From assembly GCA_037447215.1 (NCBI GenBank), contig JBBIHB010000059.1, positions 1 to 16,659 on the forward strand: a stretch of 16,659 nucleotides of DNA, in the 5' to 3' direction. The stretch comes from UBA1413 sp037447215. GTDB taxonomy: Bacteria; Bacteroidota; Bacteroidia; Bacteroidales; Prolixibacteraceae. Of this stretch, positions 7,847 to 14,858 are shown one piece after another. The notes beneath the pieces are model-generated. The model worked only from the letters and a program-made list of their open reading frames with translations, was not told the origin of the DNA and searched no databases. The translations under genes and the position numbers were made by a program. Each line of letters starts with the position of its first letter. Position 1 is the stretch's first letter.

Positions 7847-8776
7847 ATGGTTTCACGTCGCAATATCCTGAAAAGCTTAGGCCTTTTGGCAACCGGCACC
7901 GCCATTTCTCCAGCAATGGTTTTAACTCCGGCCCCCACTAAACACAAAATATCATATTGCCTTAATGTCAGCACCATACGTGGTCAAAACATCGGTTTCC
8001 TGAAAGAGTTTGAAATCACAGCAAAGGCAGGTTATTCAGGAATCGAGATATGGCTCGATCCTCTTCAGAAATTTATTGAAAGCGGGGGAACGGCAAAAGA
8101 ACTTGCCAGAAGAACAAAAGATCATGGTTTACGCATTGAAAATGCAATAGGTTTTGCCCCATGGATTGTGGATGATGAACCTACACGGGCGAGGGGTATT
8201 GAACAACTGAAACGGGAAATGGGATTGCTTGCTGAAGCAGGTTGCCACAGAATAGCGGCACCACCCATGGGCGCCCACCAGCAACCCGGGTTAAACCTCG
8301 ACCGCGCTGCTGAACGGTACCGTTATATCTTGGAAGTTGGAAGGACGGAAGGCGTAGTTCCCCACCTCGAATTCTGGGGTGCTTCGACAAACCTGCACAA
8401 CCTGGCACAGTCACTTTATGTTGCCGCGGTTGCCGATCATCCCGAGGCACGGATACTTCCAGATGTTTACCACATGTACCGTGGCGGCAGCGGATGGGAA
8501 AGCCTTAAACTGGTTGCGCCAGGCATCATCGAGGTGTTTCATTTCAATGATTATCCTGATTCCCCTCCACGGGAAAAATTAAGCGATGGCAGCAGGGTAT
8601 ATCCTGGCGATGGCATCGCACCAATGCAGAAAATTGTTAAGGAGATGTTGGCAAAAGAGGCTCCGGTGGTATTTTCACTTGAACTGTTCAACAGAAACTA
8701 CTGGGAAGAAGATGCTTTGGAGGTGGCTAAAAAAGGAATTGAAAAAATGAAGCGGGTAGTGGAGTCTTGCCTGTAA
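7847..8776 (+). CDS. Tat-signal sugar phosphate isomerase/epimerase-like TIM-barrel protein (hydroxypyruvate isomerase-like)
   Basis: A 309-residue protein of the xylose isomerase-like TIM-barrel superfamily (AP endonuclease 2 fold). The ATG at 7847 is preferred to the one at 7814 because it puts a twin-arginine signal (SRRNILKSLG, then a hydrophobic stretch) at the N-terminus, implying export of a folded, metal-loaded enzyme. Metal-site residues are in place: Glu175 (HLEFWG), Asp206 and His209 (LPDVYH), His232 (FHFND) and Glu279 (SLELFN). The pattern resembles hydroxypyruvate isomerase and IolE/IolI-type enzymes; the true substrate cannot be told from sequence. It sits just after a dead GH2 gene and faces the thioredoxin gene, whose frame overlaps its last 102 bases. 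Fold confidence is high, reaction low. Confidence 0.82.
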   Translation: MVSRRNILKSLGLLATGTAISPAMVLTPAPTKHKISYCLNVSTIRGQNIGFLKEFEITAKAGYSGIEIWLDPLQKFIESGGTAKELARRTKDHGLRIENAIGFAPWIVDDEPTRARGIEQLKREMGLLAEAGCHRIAAPPMGAHQQPGLNLDRAAERYRYILEVGRTEGVVPHLEFWGASTNLHNLAQSLYVAAVADHPEARILPDVYHMYRGGSGWESLKLVAPGIIEVFHFNDYPDSPPREKLSDGSRVYPGDGIAPMQKIVKEMLAKEAPVVFSLELFNRNYWEEDALEVAKKGIEKMKRVVESCL

Positions 8777-9073
8777 TCTGAGATAATTCCCTACAACCTC
8801 CCTGATTTTGTTGACCGATTCCAATCCTATAACCATCAATTGCGGTTTTCCTTTTTTAAACAATATTACTGTGGGAAGGCTGCGTATCCCAAATGCATGG
8901 GCAATGACCGGGTTGTGATCAACATTAACTTTTGCAACTTTTACCTGACGGAAATCTTTCTTCACCGTTTTCAACATCGGCGCAACCAGCTTGCACGATT
9001 CGCACCAGTCGGCATAAAAGTCAACCAATACGGGCTTTTCAGAATTGATCAGTGCTTTAAATCGTTCGTTCAT
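8675..9073 (-). CDS. thioredoxin with extended C-terminus
   Basis: A 132-residue thioredoxin-fold protein. Residues 1-99 cover a normal thioredoxin: VLVDFYADWC strand, redox motif Trp23-Cys24-Glu-Ser-Cys27, cis-Pro67 in SLPTVILF and the final helix. The CxxC dipeptide is Glu-Ser, not the usual Gly-Pro, which should shift the redox potential. There is no signal peptide, so it is cytoplasmic. Residues ~100-132 have no thioredoxin counterpart and are encoded by the complement of the last codons of the isomerase gene. The stop codon has evidently been lost and the frame now ends at a TGA at 8675-8677. The start overlaps the end of the upstream DUF6132 gene by 17 bases, so the two are probably translated together. 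Family call is secure; the tail's use is unknown. Confidence 0.88.
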   Translation of the reverse strand: MNERFKALINSEKPVLVDFYADWCESCKLVAPMLKTVKKDFRQVKVAKVNVDHNPVIAHAFGIRSLPTVILFKKGKPQLMVIGLESVNKIREVVGNYLRLQARLHYPLHFFNSFFSHLQSIFFPVVSVEQFK

Positions 9074-9287
9074 CCCGCTTTTTCTTTCTTTTGATTAAGA
9101 ATTCCCTTAAAGAATCTCCAATCAAATAACCAACAGCCGTACCCCAAAGCGTACTCCAGTACCATACAGAACGAATTACACAGGTTCCTGACAAACATCC
9201 TACAAAGCGCCAATACAGGAATCCTCCGATTCCACCAATTGTACCAAAAATCAATGGCAGGCGGTATTTGAATAAAAAGTCTTTCAT
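9057..9287 (-). CDS. DUF6132 family small membrane protein
   Basis: A 76-residue protein with two membrane helices (about 10-28 and 42-57) and a basic C-terminus (KRKKKRDE). Between the helices is the WRFVGCLSGTC segment with Cys31 and Cys36, the family signature. The ATG at 9287 (MKDFLFKYR) is chosen over 9332, which would add a polar 15-residue extension. The gene ends 17 bases inside the thioredoxin gene, an arrangement that suggests coupled translation and a shared job. The cysteine pair could exchange electrons with thioredoxin or carry sulfur, as in rhodanese-type membrane proteins found near this family; this is inference. Alternative: an unrelated small glycine-zipper membrane protein. 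Confidence 0.72.
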   Translation of the reverse strand: MKDFLFKYRLPLIFGTIGGIGGFLYWRFVGCLSGTCVIRSVWYWSTLWGTAVGYLIGDSLREFLIKRKKKRDERTI

Positions 9288-9419
9288 GTTTGTTTTTTGG
9301 GGTTTAAACCGATTCATGCTGAAAAAGTTCATAAAAAATTACTATTGCATATAAACTGAACCAATAAATCAATCTTTTTCCTATTTTTCAGACCTGGTTA
9401 TGAATAAATGTAAAATATT

Positions 9420-12224
9420 ATGAAACAATTTATTATGGCATTTACCCTATTTGTTTTCACACATGGTTTTGTTCAGGATGCAATGGCCGAAGAAAAATTT
9501 TCAATCAAATTCGAAAAATATATGCTTCCAAACGGGCTCGAAGTGGTTTTGCACCACGATAAATCAGACCCCATAGTGGCTATTGCATTGCAGTACCATG
9601 TGGGATCGGGCCGCGAGGTTCCCGGCAAAACCGGATTTGCGCATTTATTTGAACACATGATGTTCCAGGAATCGGAGAATGTACCACAGGACCAGTTTTT
9701 CAGAAAAATTCAAAATGCAGGGGGCACTCTTAACGGTAGTACAAATAAGGATGGTACAAACTACTATCAGGTGGTTCCTAAAAATGCCATGGAAATGGTG
9801 CTTTGGATGGAAGCCGACCGCATGGGATACCTTATCAATACCGTAACGCAGTCAGCTTTTGCCAACCAGCAGAATGTTGTACAGAACGAAAAACGCCAGA
9901 ACTACGATAACCGCCCCTATGGCCACCAGGGCTATGTGATGGATAAAAACTTTTACCCCCAAGGGCACCCTTATAGTTGGCAAACTATTGGTGTAATGGA
10001 AGACTTGTTCAATGCCACCATCGATGATGTGAAAGAATTTCATGCAAAATACTATGTACCCAATAATGCTACCCTTGTAATTGCAGGCGACTTTGAAACT
10101 GCCGAAGCCAAAAAAATGGTTGAAAAATATTTTGGCGAAATTCCAAGGGGAAAAGATATCCCCAAGGTGAAGCCAATCCCGGTAACCATACCTGAAATTA
10201 AAAAACTTTATCACGAGGATAATTTTGCTACCACACCCCAGCTTACCATGGCCTGGCCTACTGTTGAGCAGTTTCACCCCGATAGCTATGCATTAAACTT
10301 TCTGGCCCAGATACTCAGCAATGGAAAGAAAGCACCTATGTATAAAGTACTGGTACGCGACAGGCAACTTACATCTCGGGTTGGTGTTTTCAACCAGTCG
10401 CAGGAACTTGGCGGACGCTTTCAGATTTCAGTAAACGCCAACAGCAGGGTATCGCTGGCAGATGTTGAGAAGGCCATTTTCGATGGATTTGAACTTTTCG
10501 AAAAAGAAGGTTTGACCGAAAATGACCTTGAACGCATTAAAGCCGGAATGGAAACCAGTTTTTACAACCAGCTCAATGCTGTATTGTCAAAATCGATGCA
10601 ATTGGCGCGATACAACGTATTTGCGGGCGATCCGGGTCAGGCCATGAAAGACCTGGAAGCCATTAAAGCTGTAACTATAGATGATGTGAAACGGGTATTT
10701 GAAAAGTATATCCGAAATAAAAACTATGTAGCTACCAGTTTTGTGCCCAAAGGACAGATAAACCTGGTTGCTGGGAACAGTATGAAAGCCGATGTGTTTG
10801 AAGAGAGCATAACCGAAGCCCTCGAGGTTGTTCACGCAGGCAATGATGAAGAAATCCCCGTTACCAAAACCCCATCGCGTATCAACCGCTCGGTGGAACC
10901 GCCTCAAGGTCCCGATCCTTCGATAACCTTACCCAAAATATGGACAGCAAAGCTCAAAAACGGAATCGGGGTTTGGGGAATCAATCAGAGTGAGCTTCCA
11001 CTGGTCCAATATTCATTGGTTATCGACGGCGGCCACCTGCTCGACCCGGTCGAAAAGTCGGGAGTAGCTTCATTCCTTGCCGACATGATGATGGAAGGCA
11101 CAAAAAAACGCACACCCGAAGAACTGGAAGAAGTGATCGACCTGCTCGGGGCGCGAATTTCTGTTAATGCCGGGATCGAAAATATAACCATCAATGTAAA
11201 CACATTGGCGCGTAACTTCGAAAAAACCATGGCCATTGTGGAGGAAATCCTGCTCCAGCCCAGGTGGGACGAAGTGCAGTTCAATCTCATAAAAATGCGT
11301 ACACTGAATAACCTGAAACGAAATCAGGCCAACCCCACTTGGCTGGCAGCTGCGGCATTCCGAAAACTGGTTTATGGCGAAGGGCATATCCTGGCCACTG
11401 AAACAGCTGGAACGGCCCAAACCGTTGAAGCCATTACTATGGATGATCTGAAAGAATATTTCAGCAAAAACCTATCGACCAGGGTAACCAGGCTGCATGT
11501 TGTGGGCGATATTGATAAAAACCGTGTAATAAAAGCCTCGAAAAACCTTGTGGAACTATGGAAACCATTCGATGTTTCCATGCCTGAAATCGGAATGCCT
11601 GTACCCCCCACCGAATCAAAAATATATTTTGTAGATGTTCCCGGTGCAAAACAATCGGTAATCCAGATTGGCGGCCCGGCAATTACCCAGTCCAGTCCCG
11701 GTTTCTTCACTGCTACCATTGTTAACGATAAACTGGGTGGCTCGTTCAACGGTTTTCTGAACCTTATCCTTCGCGAAGAGAAGGGGTTTACTTATGGTGC
11801 CCGTTCAAGTTTTTCGGGCGGGAAAAATTATGGTGAATTTGTGGCCTCATCCAGCGTAAGGTCAACTGCTACACTCGAATCGGTCGGGATTTTTAAAACC
11901 GAAATGGAGAAATACATACAGGGAATCAGTGAGGAGGACCTTCAGTTCGTGCAAAACAGCCGCATTAAATCAAATGCCCGACAGTTTGAAACCCTCGGGT
12001 CGTTATTGGGCATGCTAACCAGCATCAGTACCTATAACAAGCCATTCGACTATGTCAGGCACGAAGAAAAATTCATACGTGAACTGACAACCACTGAACA
12101 TACCCAGCTGGCGCAACAATTTATTAAACCGCAAAATCTGTATTATGTTATTGCAGGCGATGCCGAAACCCAGCTCAAAGAACTTGAAAAAGCCGGACTG
12201 GGCAAACCCATCCTGCTGAATTAA
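9420..12224 (+). CDS. M16 family zinc metallopeptidase (two-unit, secreted)
   Basis: A 934-residue peptidase of the pitrilysin family. Residues 1-23 are a signal peptide (ending DAMA), so it is periplasmic or envelope-associated. The first M16 unit has the inverted zinc motif His75-Leu-Phe-Glu78-His79 with the third ligand Glu157 (VVQNEKRQ). The second unit (about residues 510-930) has no HxxEH but keeps the partner signature LREEKGFTYG with its Arg and Tyr, as in clamshell-like M16B proteins. The two units are normally both needed, one catalytic and one for substrate binding. Such enzymes degrade peptides and signal-sequence fragments. It is transcribed away from the DUF6132/thioredoxin genes across a 132-base gap and has no close operon partner. 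Length matches the fused two-unit class. The family call is firm. Confidence 0.93.
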   Translation: MKQFIMAFTLFVFTHGFVQDAMAEEKFSIKFEKYMLPNGLEVVLHHDKSDPIVAIALQYHVGSGREVPGKTGFAHLFEHMMFQESENVPQDQFFRKIQNAGGTLNGSTNKDGTNYYQVVPKNAMEMVLWMEADRMGYLINTVTQSAFANQQNVVQNEKRQNYDNRPYGHQGYVMDKNFYPQGHPYSWQTIGVMEDLFNATIDDVKEFHAKYYVPNNATLVIAGDFETAEAKKMVEKYFGEIPRGKDIPKVKPIPVTIPEIKKLYHEDNFATTPQLTMAWPTVEQFHPDSYALNFLAQILSNGKKAPMYKVLVRDRQLTSRVGVFNQSQELGGRFQISVNANSRVSLADVEKAIFDGFELFEKEGLTENDLERIKAGMETSFYNQLNAVLSKSMQLARYNVFAGDPGQAMKDLEAIKAVTIDDVKRVFEKYIRNKNYVATSFVPKGQINLVAGNSMKADVFEESITEALEVVHAGNDEEIPVTKTPSRINRSVEPPQGPDPSITLPKIWTAKLKNGIGVWGINQSELPLVQYSLVIDGGHLLDPVEKSGVASFLADMMMEGTKKRTPEELEEVIDLLGARISVNAGIENITINVNTLARNFEKTMAIVEEILLQPRWDEVQFNLIKMRTLNNLKRNQANPTWLAAAAFRKLVYGEGHILATETAGTAQTVEAITMDDLKEYFSKNLSTRVTRLHVVGDIDKNRVIKASKNLVELWKPFDVSMPEIGMPVPPTESKIYFVDVPGAKQSVIQIGGPAITQSSPGFFTATIVNDKLGGSFNGFLNLILREEKGFTYGARSSFSGGKNYGEFVASSSVRSTATLESVGIFKTEMEKYIQGISEEDLQFVQNSRIKSNARQFETLGSLLGMLTSISTYNKPFDYVRHEEKFIRELTTTEHTQLAQQFIKPQNLYYVIAGDAETQLKELEKAGLGKPILLN

Positions 12225-12252
12225 ACATTGAATAATAACCGAACAGGAAAAA

Positions 12253-12688
12253 TTGCAGCGCATGCTCGAAATCCTGCTCTATTTATCAAGTGGGATCAGG
12301 CGTTCGCTCTGTGAAACTTCGCAACGTTTCAACATCTCTGAACGTACGGTAGTACGTTATATCCGTACCTTCAGGGATGTTGGATTTATTATTCCCCGCC
12401 CGGTTGACGGCCTCTACTTTGTTGACAAAAACTCGCCCTATTTCAGGGAAATCGACAAACTGTTGCATAATTCGCGCGAAGAAGCTAATATCCTGCAAAA
12501 AGCCATACACTCCATAAATGATGAAAACCTACTGAAACAAAACCTTATCAGGAAATTATATTCGATTTATGATTTCGATCGCGTAGCCCAAACCATTGTC
12601 AAAAAAGAACATTCGGAGAATATACACCAGCTTATCAAAGCCATTAAAGGCAAAAATAAGGTCATCCTGAGGGGCTATTTCTCTGACC
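12253..12688 (+). pseudogene. WYL-type transcription regulator, truncated by a tRNA gene
   Basis: The open frame runs from a TTG at 12253 (ATG at 12262) to a TGA at 12787-12789, but only the part to about 12685 is protein-like. Residues ~1-60 are a DeoR/HTH_11-type helix-turn-helix (NISERTVVRYIRTFRDVGF). Residues ~65-125 form the linker, and the last recognisable segment, IHQLIKAIKGKNKVILRGYF, is the first strand of a WYL domain. WYL regulators are about 320 residues, so the remaining ~180 are missing. From 12689 the frame reads the complement of tRNA-Tyr, giving the familiar artefact GREGFEPPKASPIDLQSTPF. A clear ATG start is also lacking. The gene is most likely inactive. It lies 28 bases after the M16 gene. 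Confidence 0.72.
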
Positions 12689-12773
12689 TGGTGGGGAGAG
12701 AAGGATTCGAACCTCCGAAGGCGTCGCCAATAGATTTACAGTCTACCCCATTTGACCACTCTGGTATCTCCCC
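12689..12773 (-). tRNA. tRNA-Tyr (anticodon GTA)
   Basis: An 85-base class II tRNA read on the minus strand. The acceptor stem pairs GGGGAGA (5') with TCTCCCC; the discriminator is A and CCA is encoded (12689-12691). The anticodon GTA is at 12737-12739 in a GACTGTAAATC arm, followed by a long variable arm and a T-arm with GGTTCGAATCC. These are hallmarks of bacterial tRNA-Tyr. It lies 22 bases after tRNA-Thr on the same strand. Confidence 0.96.
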
Positions 12774-12795
12774 TGAAAATTTTATCTGAACTTTG

Positions 12796-12869
12796 AGCCG
12801 GATGTCAGATTCGAACTGACGACCCCGAGATTACAAATCACGTGCTCTGGCCAACTGAGCTAATCCGGC
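12796..12869 (-). tRNA. tRNA-Thr (anticodon TGT)
   Basis: A 74-base tRNA on the minus strand. The acceptor stem pairs GCCGGAT with ATCCGGC; the D-arm is AGCTCAGTTGGCCAGAGC; anticodon TGT is at 12833-12835 in the loop TTTGTAA; the T-arm holds AGTTCGAATCT. The discriminator is T and CCA is not encoded (CAA follows), unlike the neighbouring tRNA-Tyr, so the CCA must be added by nucleotidyltransferase. Confidence 0.95.
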
Positions 12870-12930
12870 ATTACTTAGTTTTTTCAGTTTGAATCTTCCA
12901 ATGAACACCTGCATTCCCCGAAATGCGGCG

Positions 12931-12962
12931 CAAAGAAAAACATTTTATTCCGATTGTGCAAT
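12931..12962 (-). promoter_or_regulatory. candidate promoter for the tRNA-Thr/tRNA-Tyr pair
   Basis: On the minus strand ATTG (12959-12962) is followed after about 20 bases by TTTCTTTG (12931-12938), seven of eight matches to TAnnTTTG with T in place of A at position two. It lies some 60 bases upstream of tRNA-Thr and downstream of the SRP RNA end. The tRNAs may instead be read through from the SRP promoter. Confidence 0.32.
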
Positions 12963-12998
12963 ATTTATTTCTCAAAAAATTGCTTCAAAGAACTTTTC

Positions 12999-13005
12999 AA
13001 AAAAA
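12999..13005 (-). terminator. T run ending the SRP RNA
   Basis: Seven consecutive T on the minus strand immediately follow the closing helix of the SRP RNA (GGGTAAG paired with CTTACCC), which acts as the terminator stem. Confidence 0.55.
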
Positions 13006-13105
13006 GTGGGTAAGCTATCTGTATCGCACCGCTCAACCACCTACCCTTGCTGCTTTCCAACCCTGGGGGAATTCAGCAGGAGCTGGTCGTACAGGACTTA
13101 CCCGG
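13006..13105 (-). ncRNA. ffs: signal recognition particle RNA (4.5S type)
   Basis: About 100 bases. The RNA folds on itself: GGGTAAG near the 5' end (complement of 13097-13103) pairs with CTTACCC near the 3' end (13008-13014). The conserved domain IV tip reads CAGGGTTGGAAAGCAGCAAG on the minus strand (about 13046-13065), with the GGAA tetraloop and the AGCAG asymmetric loop bound by Ffh. The flanking GTCCTGTACGACC and GGTTGAGCGGTGCGATAC are typical of bacterial SRP RNA. It guides inner-membrane proteins to the translocon. A perfect promoter lies directly upstream and a T run downstream. Ends are estimated to within a few bases. Confidence 0.88.
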
Positions 13106-13107
13106 CG

Positions 13108-13138
13108 CAAAAGTAGAAAAAATTGTAACACCGACAAA
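13108..13138 (-). promoter_or_regulatory. Bacteroidota promoter of the SRP RNA gene
   Basis: On the minus strand TTTG (13135-13138) and TACTTTTG (13108-13115) are separated by exactly 19 bases, a full match to the -33/-7 consensus. The RNA 5' end (about 13103-13105) falls just after the -7 box, so promoter and RNA boundary support each other. Confidence 0.72.
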
Positions 13139-13219
13139 AAACCTCAGACCAATTACCCACATAAATTCTTATTGGACAGTTTTTACATCATTGAGGGTAA
13201 AAATATTATCAGGCTGTAT

Positions 13220-13238
13220 GTTGAACATTCAATTCAAC
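13220..13238. promoter_or_regulatory. inverted repeat upstream of the DUF4199 gene, possible operator
   Basis: GTTGAA (13220-13225) and TTCAAC (13233-13238) form a perfect six-base inverted repeat around a seven-base spacer. It covers the place where the -33 box should be for the -7 box at 13253, so a bound protein could control that promoter. No regulator can be named. Confidence 0.25.
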
Positions 13239-13252
13239 CTGAATAAAACATA

Positions 13253-13260
13253 TATATTTG
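13253..13260 (+). promoter_or_regulatory. candidate promoter -7 box of the DUF4199-glycosyltransferase operon
   Basis: TATATTTG fits TAnnTTTG exactly and is 29 bases upstream of the DUF4199 start. No TTTG at the -33 distance; an inverted repeat occupies that position. Confidence 0.45.
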
Positions 13261-13289
13261 TTGTATTATTAATTTAAAAAGTATTAACC

Positions 13290-13847
13290 ATGGAACAGAA
13301 TGTACTAAACAATAACACTGAACTTGAACCCGAAAAACAAAGTGTTTGGAAATCAGCTATGACATATGGCCTTTACTACGCCCTGGTAAGCATTGCCCTT
13401 ACAGTTATATTTTATGCTACCGGAAACATGACTTCAAAATTGAACCAATGGTTGGGCATTATCGTAATGATTGCAGCTGTAGTAATTATCCAGCTTGCCT
13501 ATCGGAAATCACTCGGTGGTTTTATGTCATACGGACAGGCTCTTGTGATTGCCATATTGTCTATGGTCTTTGCTTCTGTTATAGGAGCTGTCTTCACGTT
13601 TGTACTATATAAATATATCGACCCTGGTTTACTCGATCAATTGATGTTGCAAACTGAAGAAAGGCTTTATGAACAGGGAATGCCCGAAGCCCAGATGCAA
13701 GCTGCCCTGGCCATGTCGAAAAAAATGCAGACGCCCGGTATAATGGCTGTAATGGCTGTTTTAGGAGGCGCATTTCTGGGATTAATATTCGGTGCCATTG
13801 CGGCCATTTTCACAAAAAAACAATCGCCTGAGGCAATATTCAGTTAA
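13290..13847 (+). CDS. DUF4199 family membrane protein
   Basis: A 185-residue inner-membrane protein with four predicted helices (about 24-44, 52-70, 84-108, 148-174). The conserved family segment is present: YRKSLGGFMSYGQALVIAIL (71-90), at the second to third helix junction. A polar, Glu/Gln/Met-rich segment (~112-145) separates helices 3 and 4. Function is unknown. In Bacteroidota this family is often encoded just before a family 2 glycosyltransferase, as here (19-base gap), which suggests a role with that enzyme. The start has a promoter-like -7 box 29 bases upstream. Ordinary composition, no sign of damage. Confidence 0.85.
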   Translation: MEQNVLNNNTELEPEKQSVWKSAMTYGLYYALVSIALTVIFYATGNMTSKLNQWLGIIVMIAAVVIIQLAYRKSLGGFMSYGQALVIAILSMVFASVIGAVFTFVLYKYIDPGLLDQLMLQTEERLYEQGMPEAQMQAALAMSKKMQTPGIMAVMAVLGGAFLGLIFGAIAAIFTKKQSPEAIFS

Positions 13848-13866
13848 TTCACAAATCAACTTTCAG

Positions 13867-14841
13867 ATGGATATATCGGTTGTTGTTCCCCTATATAATG
13901 AAGAAGAATCGCTCCCCGAACTCGTTGAATGGTTAGGGAGTGTTATGGATCGGAATGAATTCAGTTATGAAGTACTTCTGGTTGACGATGGCAGCAACGA
14001 TCAATCCTGGACAGTTATTGAACAACTCAGCTTAAAAAATCCCCATATCCGGGGGATAAAATTCAGGCGGAACCACGGAAAATCAGCAGCTTTATTCTGT
14101 GGATTCGAGGCTGCACAAGGCAATGTGGTAATCACCATGGATGCCGACCTTCAGGATAGTCCCGATGAAATCCCAGGTTTATATAAAATGATTGCCGAAG
14201 ATAAATTCGACATGGTATCGGGATGGAAGAAAAAAAGGCACGACCCCATTATGAAAACGATCCCTTCGAAACTCTTCAACAGTACTGCAAGGCTTGCTTC
14301 GGGGATAAAACTGCACGATTTTAACTGCGGACTGAAAGCATACCGGGGCGAAGTGGTAAAAAGCATTGAAGTTTATGGTGAAATGCACCGTTATATCCCC
14401 ATCCTTGCAAAACATGCCGGCTTTAAAAAAATCGGCGAAAAAGTTGTGCAACATCAGGCCCGAAAATACGGACAGACCAAATTCGGGCTGGAAAGGTTTA
14501 TCAATGGATACCTCGATTTATTATCGGTAACCTTTATTTCGCGTTTCGGGAAAAAACCCATGCATTTTTTTGGTTTGATGGGTACGTTTATGATGATCTT
14601 CGGATTTGCTTCTGCGGTATATGTAGGTGCGCATAAATTTACCATGCTTGCAAAGGGTATTAGGGCCCCCCTTGTAACTGATAATCCATACTTCTTCCTG
14701 GCACTAACTTGTATGATCATAGGTGTTCAGTTATTCCTGGCCGGATTTGTTGCCGAACTGGTTTCACGCAACTCAACCGACCGCAACAAATATTTCATTG
14801 AAAAAACCACTTTTGGAGCAAATCAACAACCTGAATTTTAA
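13867..14841 (+). CDS. family 2 glycosyltransferase, polyprenyl-phosphate (DPM1/GtrB) type
   Basis: A 324-residue membrane-bound transferase. The frame is open from 13792, but the ATG at 13867 starts exactly at the canonical GT-A opening (MDISVVVPLYNEEESLPEL) and leaves a 19-base gap after the DUF4199 gene. Residues ~1-225 are the catalytic domain: nucleotide-binding DDG (Asp40-Asp41), RNHGKSAALFCGF, and the metal-binding Asp92-Ala-Asp94 in MDADLQDSPDEIP. The ARKYGQTKFG segment near residue 200 resembles the acceptor loop of polyprenol-phosphate transferases. Two C-terminal helices (~235-257 and ~283-310) anchor it. It likely moves a sugar from a nucleotide donor to undecaprenyl phosphate on the cytoplasmic face. 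The sugar is not determined. A dolichol-phosphate mannosyltransferase-like role is equally consistent. Confidence 0.88.
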   Translation: MDISVVVPLYNEEESLPELVEWLGSVMDRNEFSYEVLLVDDGSNDQSWTVIEQLSLKNPHIRGIKFRRNHGKSAALFCGFEAAQGNVVITMDADLQDSPDEIPGLYKMIAEDKFDMVSGWKKKRHDPIMKTIPSKLFNSTARLASGIKLHDFNCGLKAYRGEVVKSIEVYGEMHRYIPILAKHAGFKKIGEKVVQHQARKYGQTKFGLERFINGYLDLLSVTFISRFGKKPMHFFGLMGTFMMIFGFASAVYVGAHKFTMLAKGIRAPLVTDNPYFFLALTCMIIGVQLFLAGFVAELVSRNSTDRNKYFIEKTTFGANQQPEF

Positions 14842-14858
14842 TAAGCTCCAACGATTGT

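Noticed and set aside
7382..7977. Minus-strand ORFs of 95-102 codons
   Set aside because: They are shadows of the GH2 remnant and of the isomerase gene start.
12689..12789. C-terminal part of the WYL frame (GREGFEPPKASPIDLQ) as real protein
   Set aside because: It is the well-known translation artefact of the tRNA-Tyr complement.
12889..13277. Three overlapping plus-strand ORFs of 75-107 codons
   Set aside because: They run through the complement of the SRP RNA and its promoter; composition is not protein-like and no start signal is visible.
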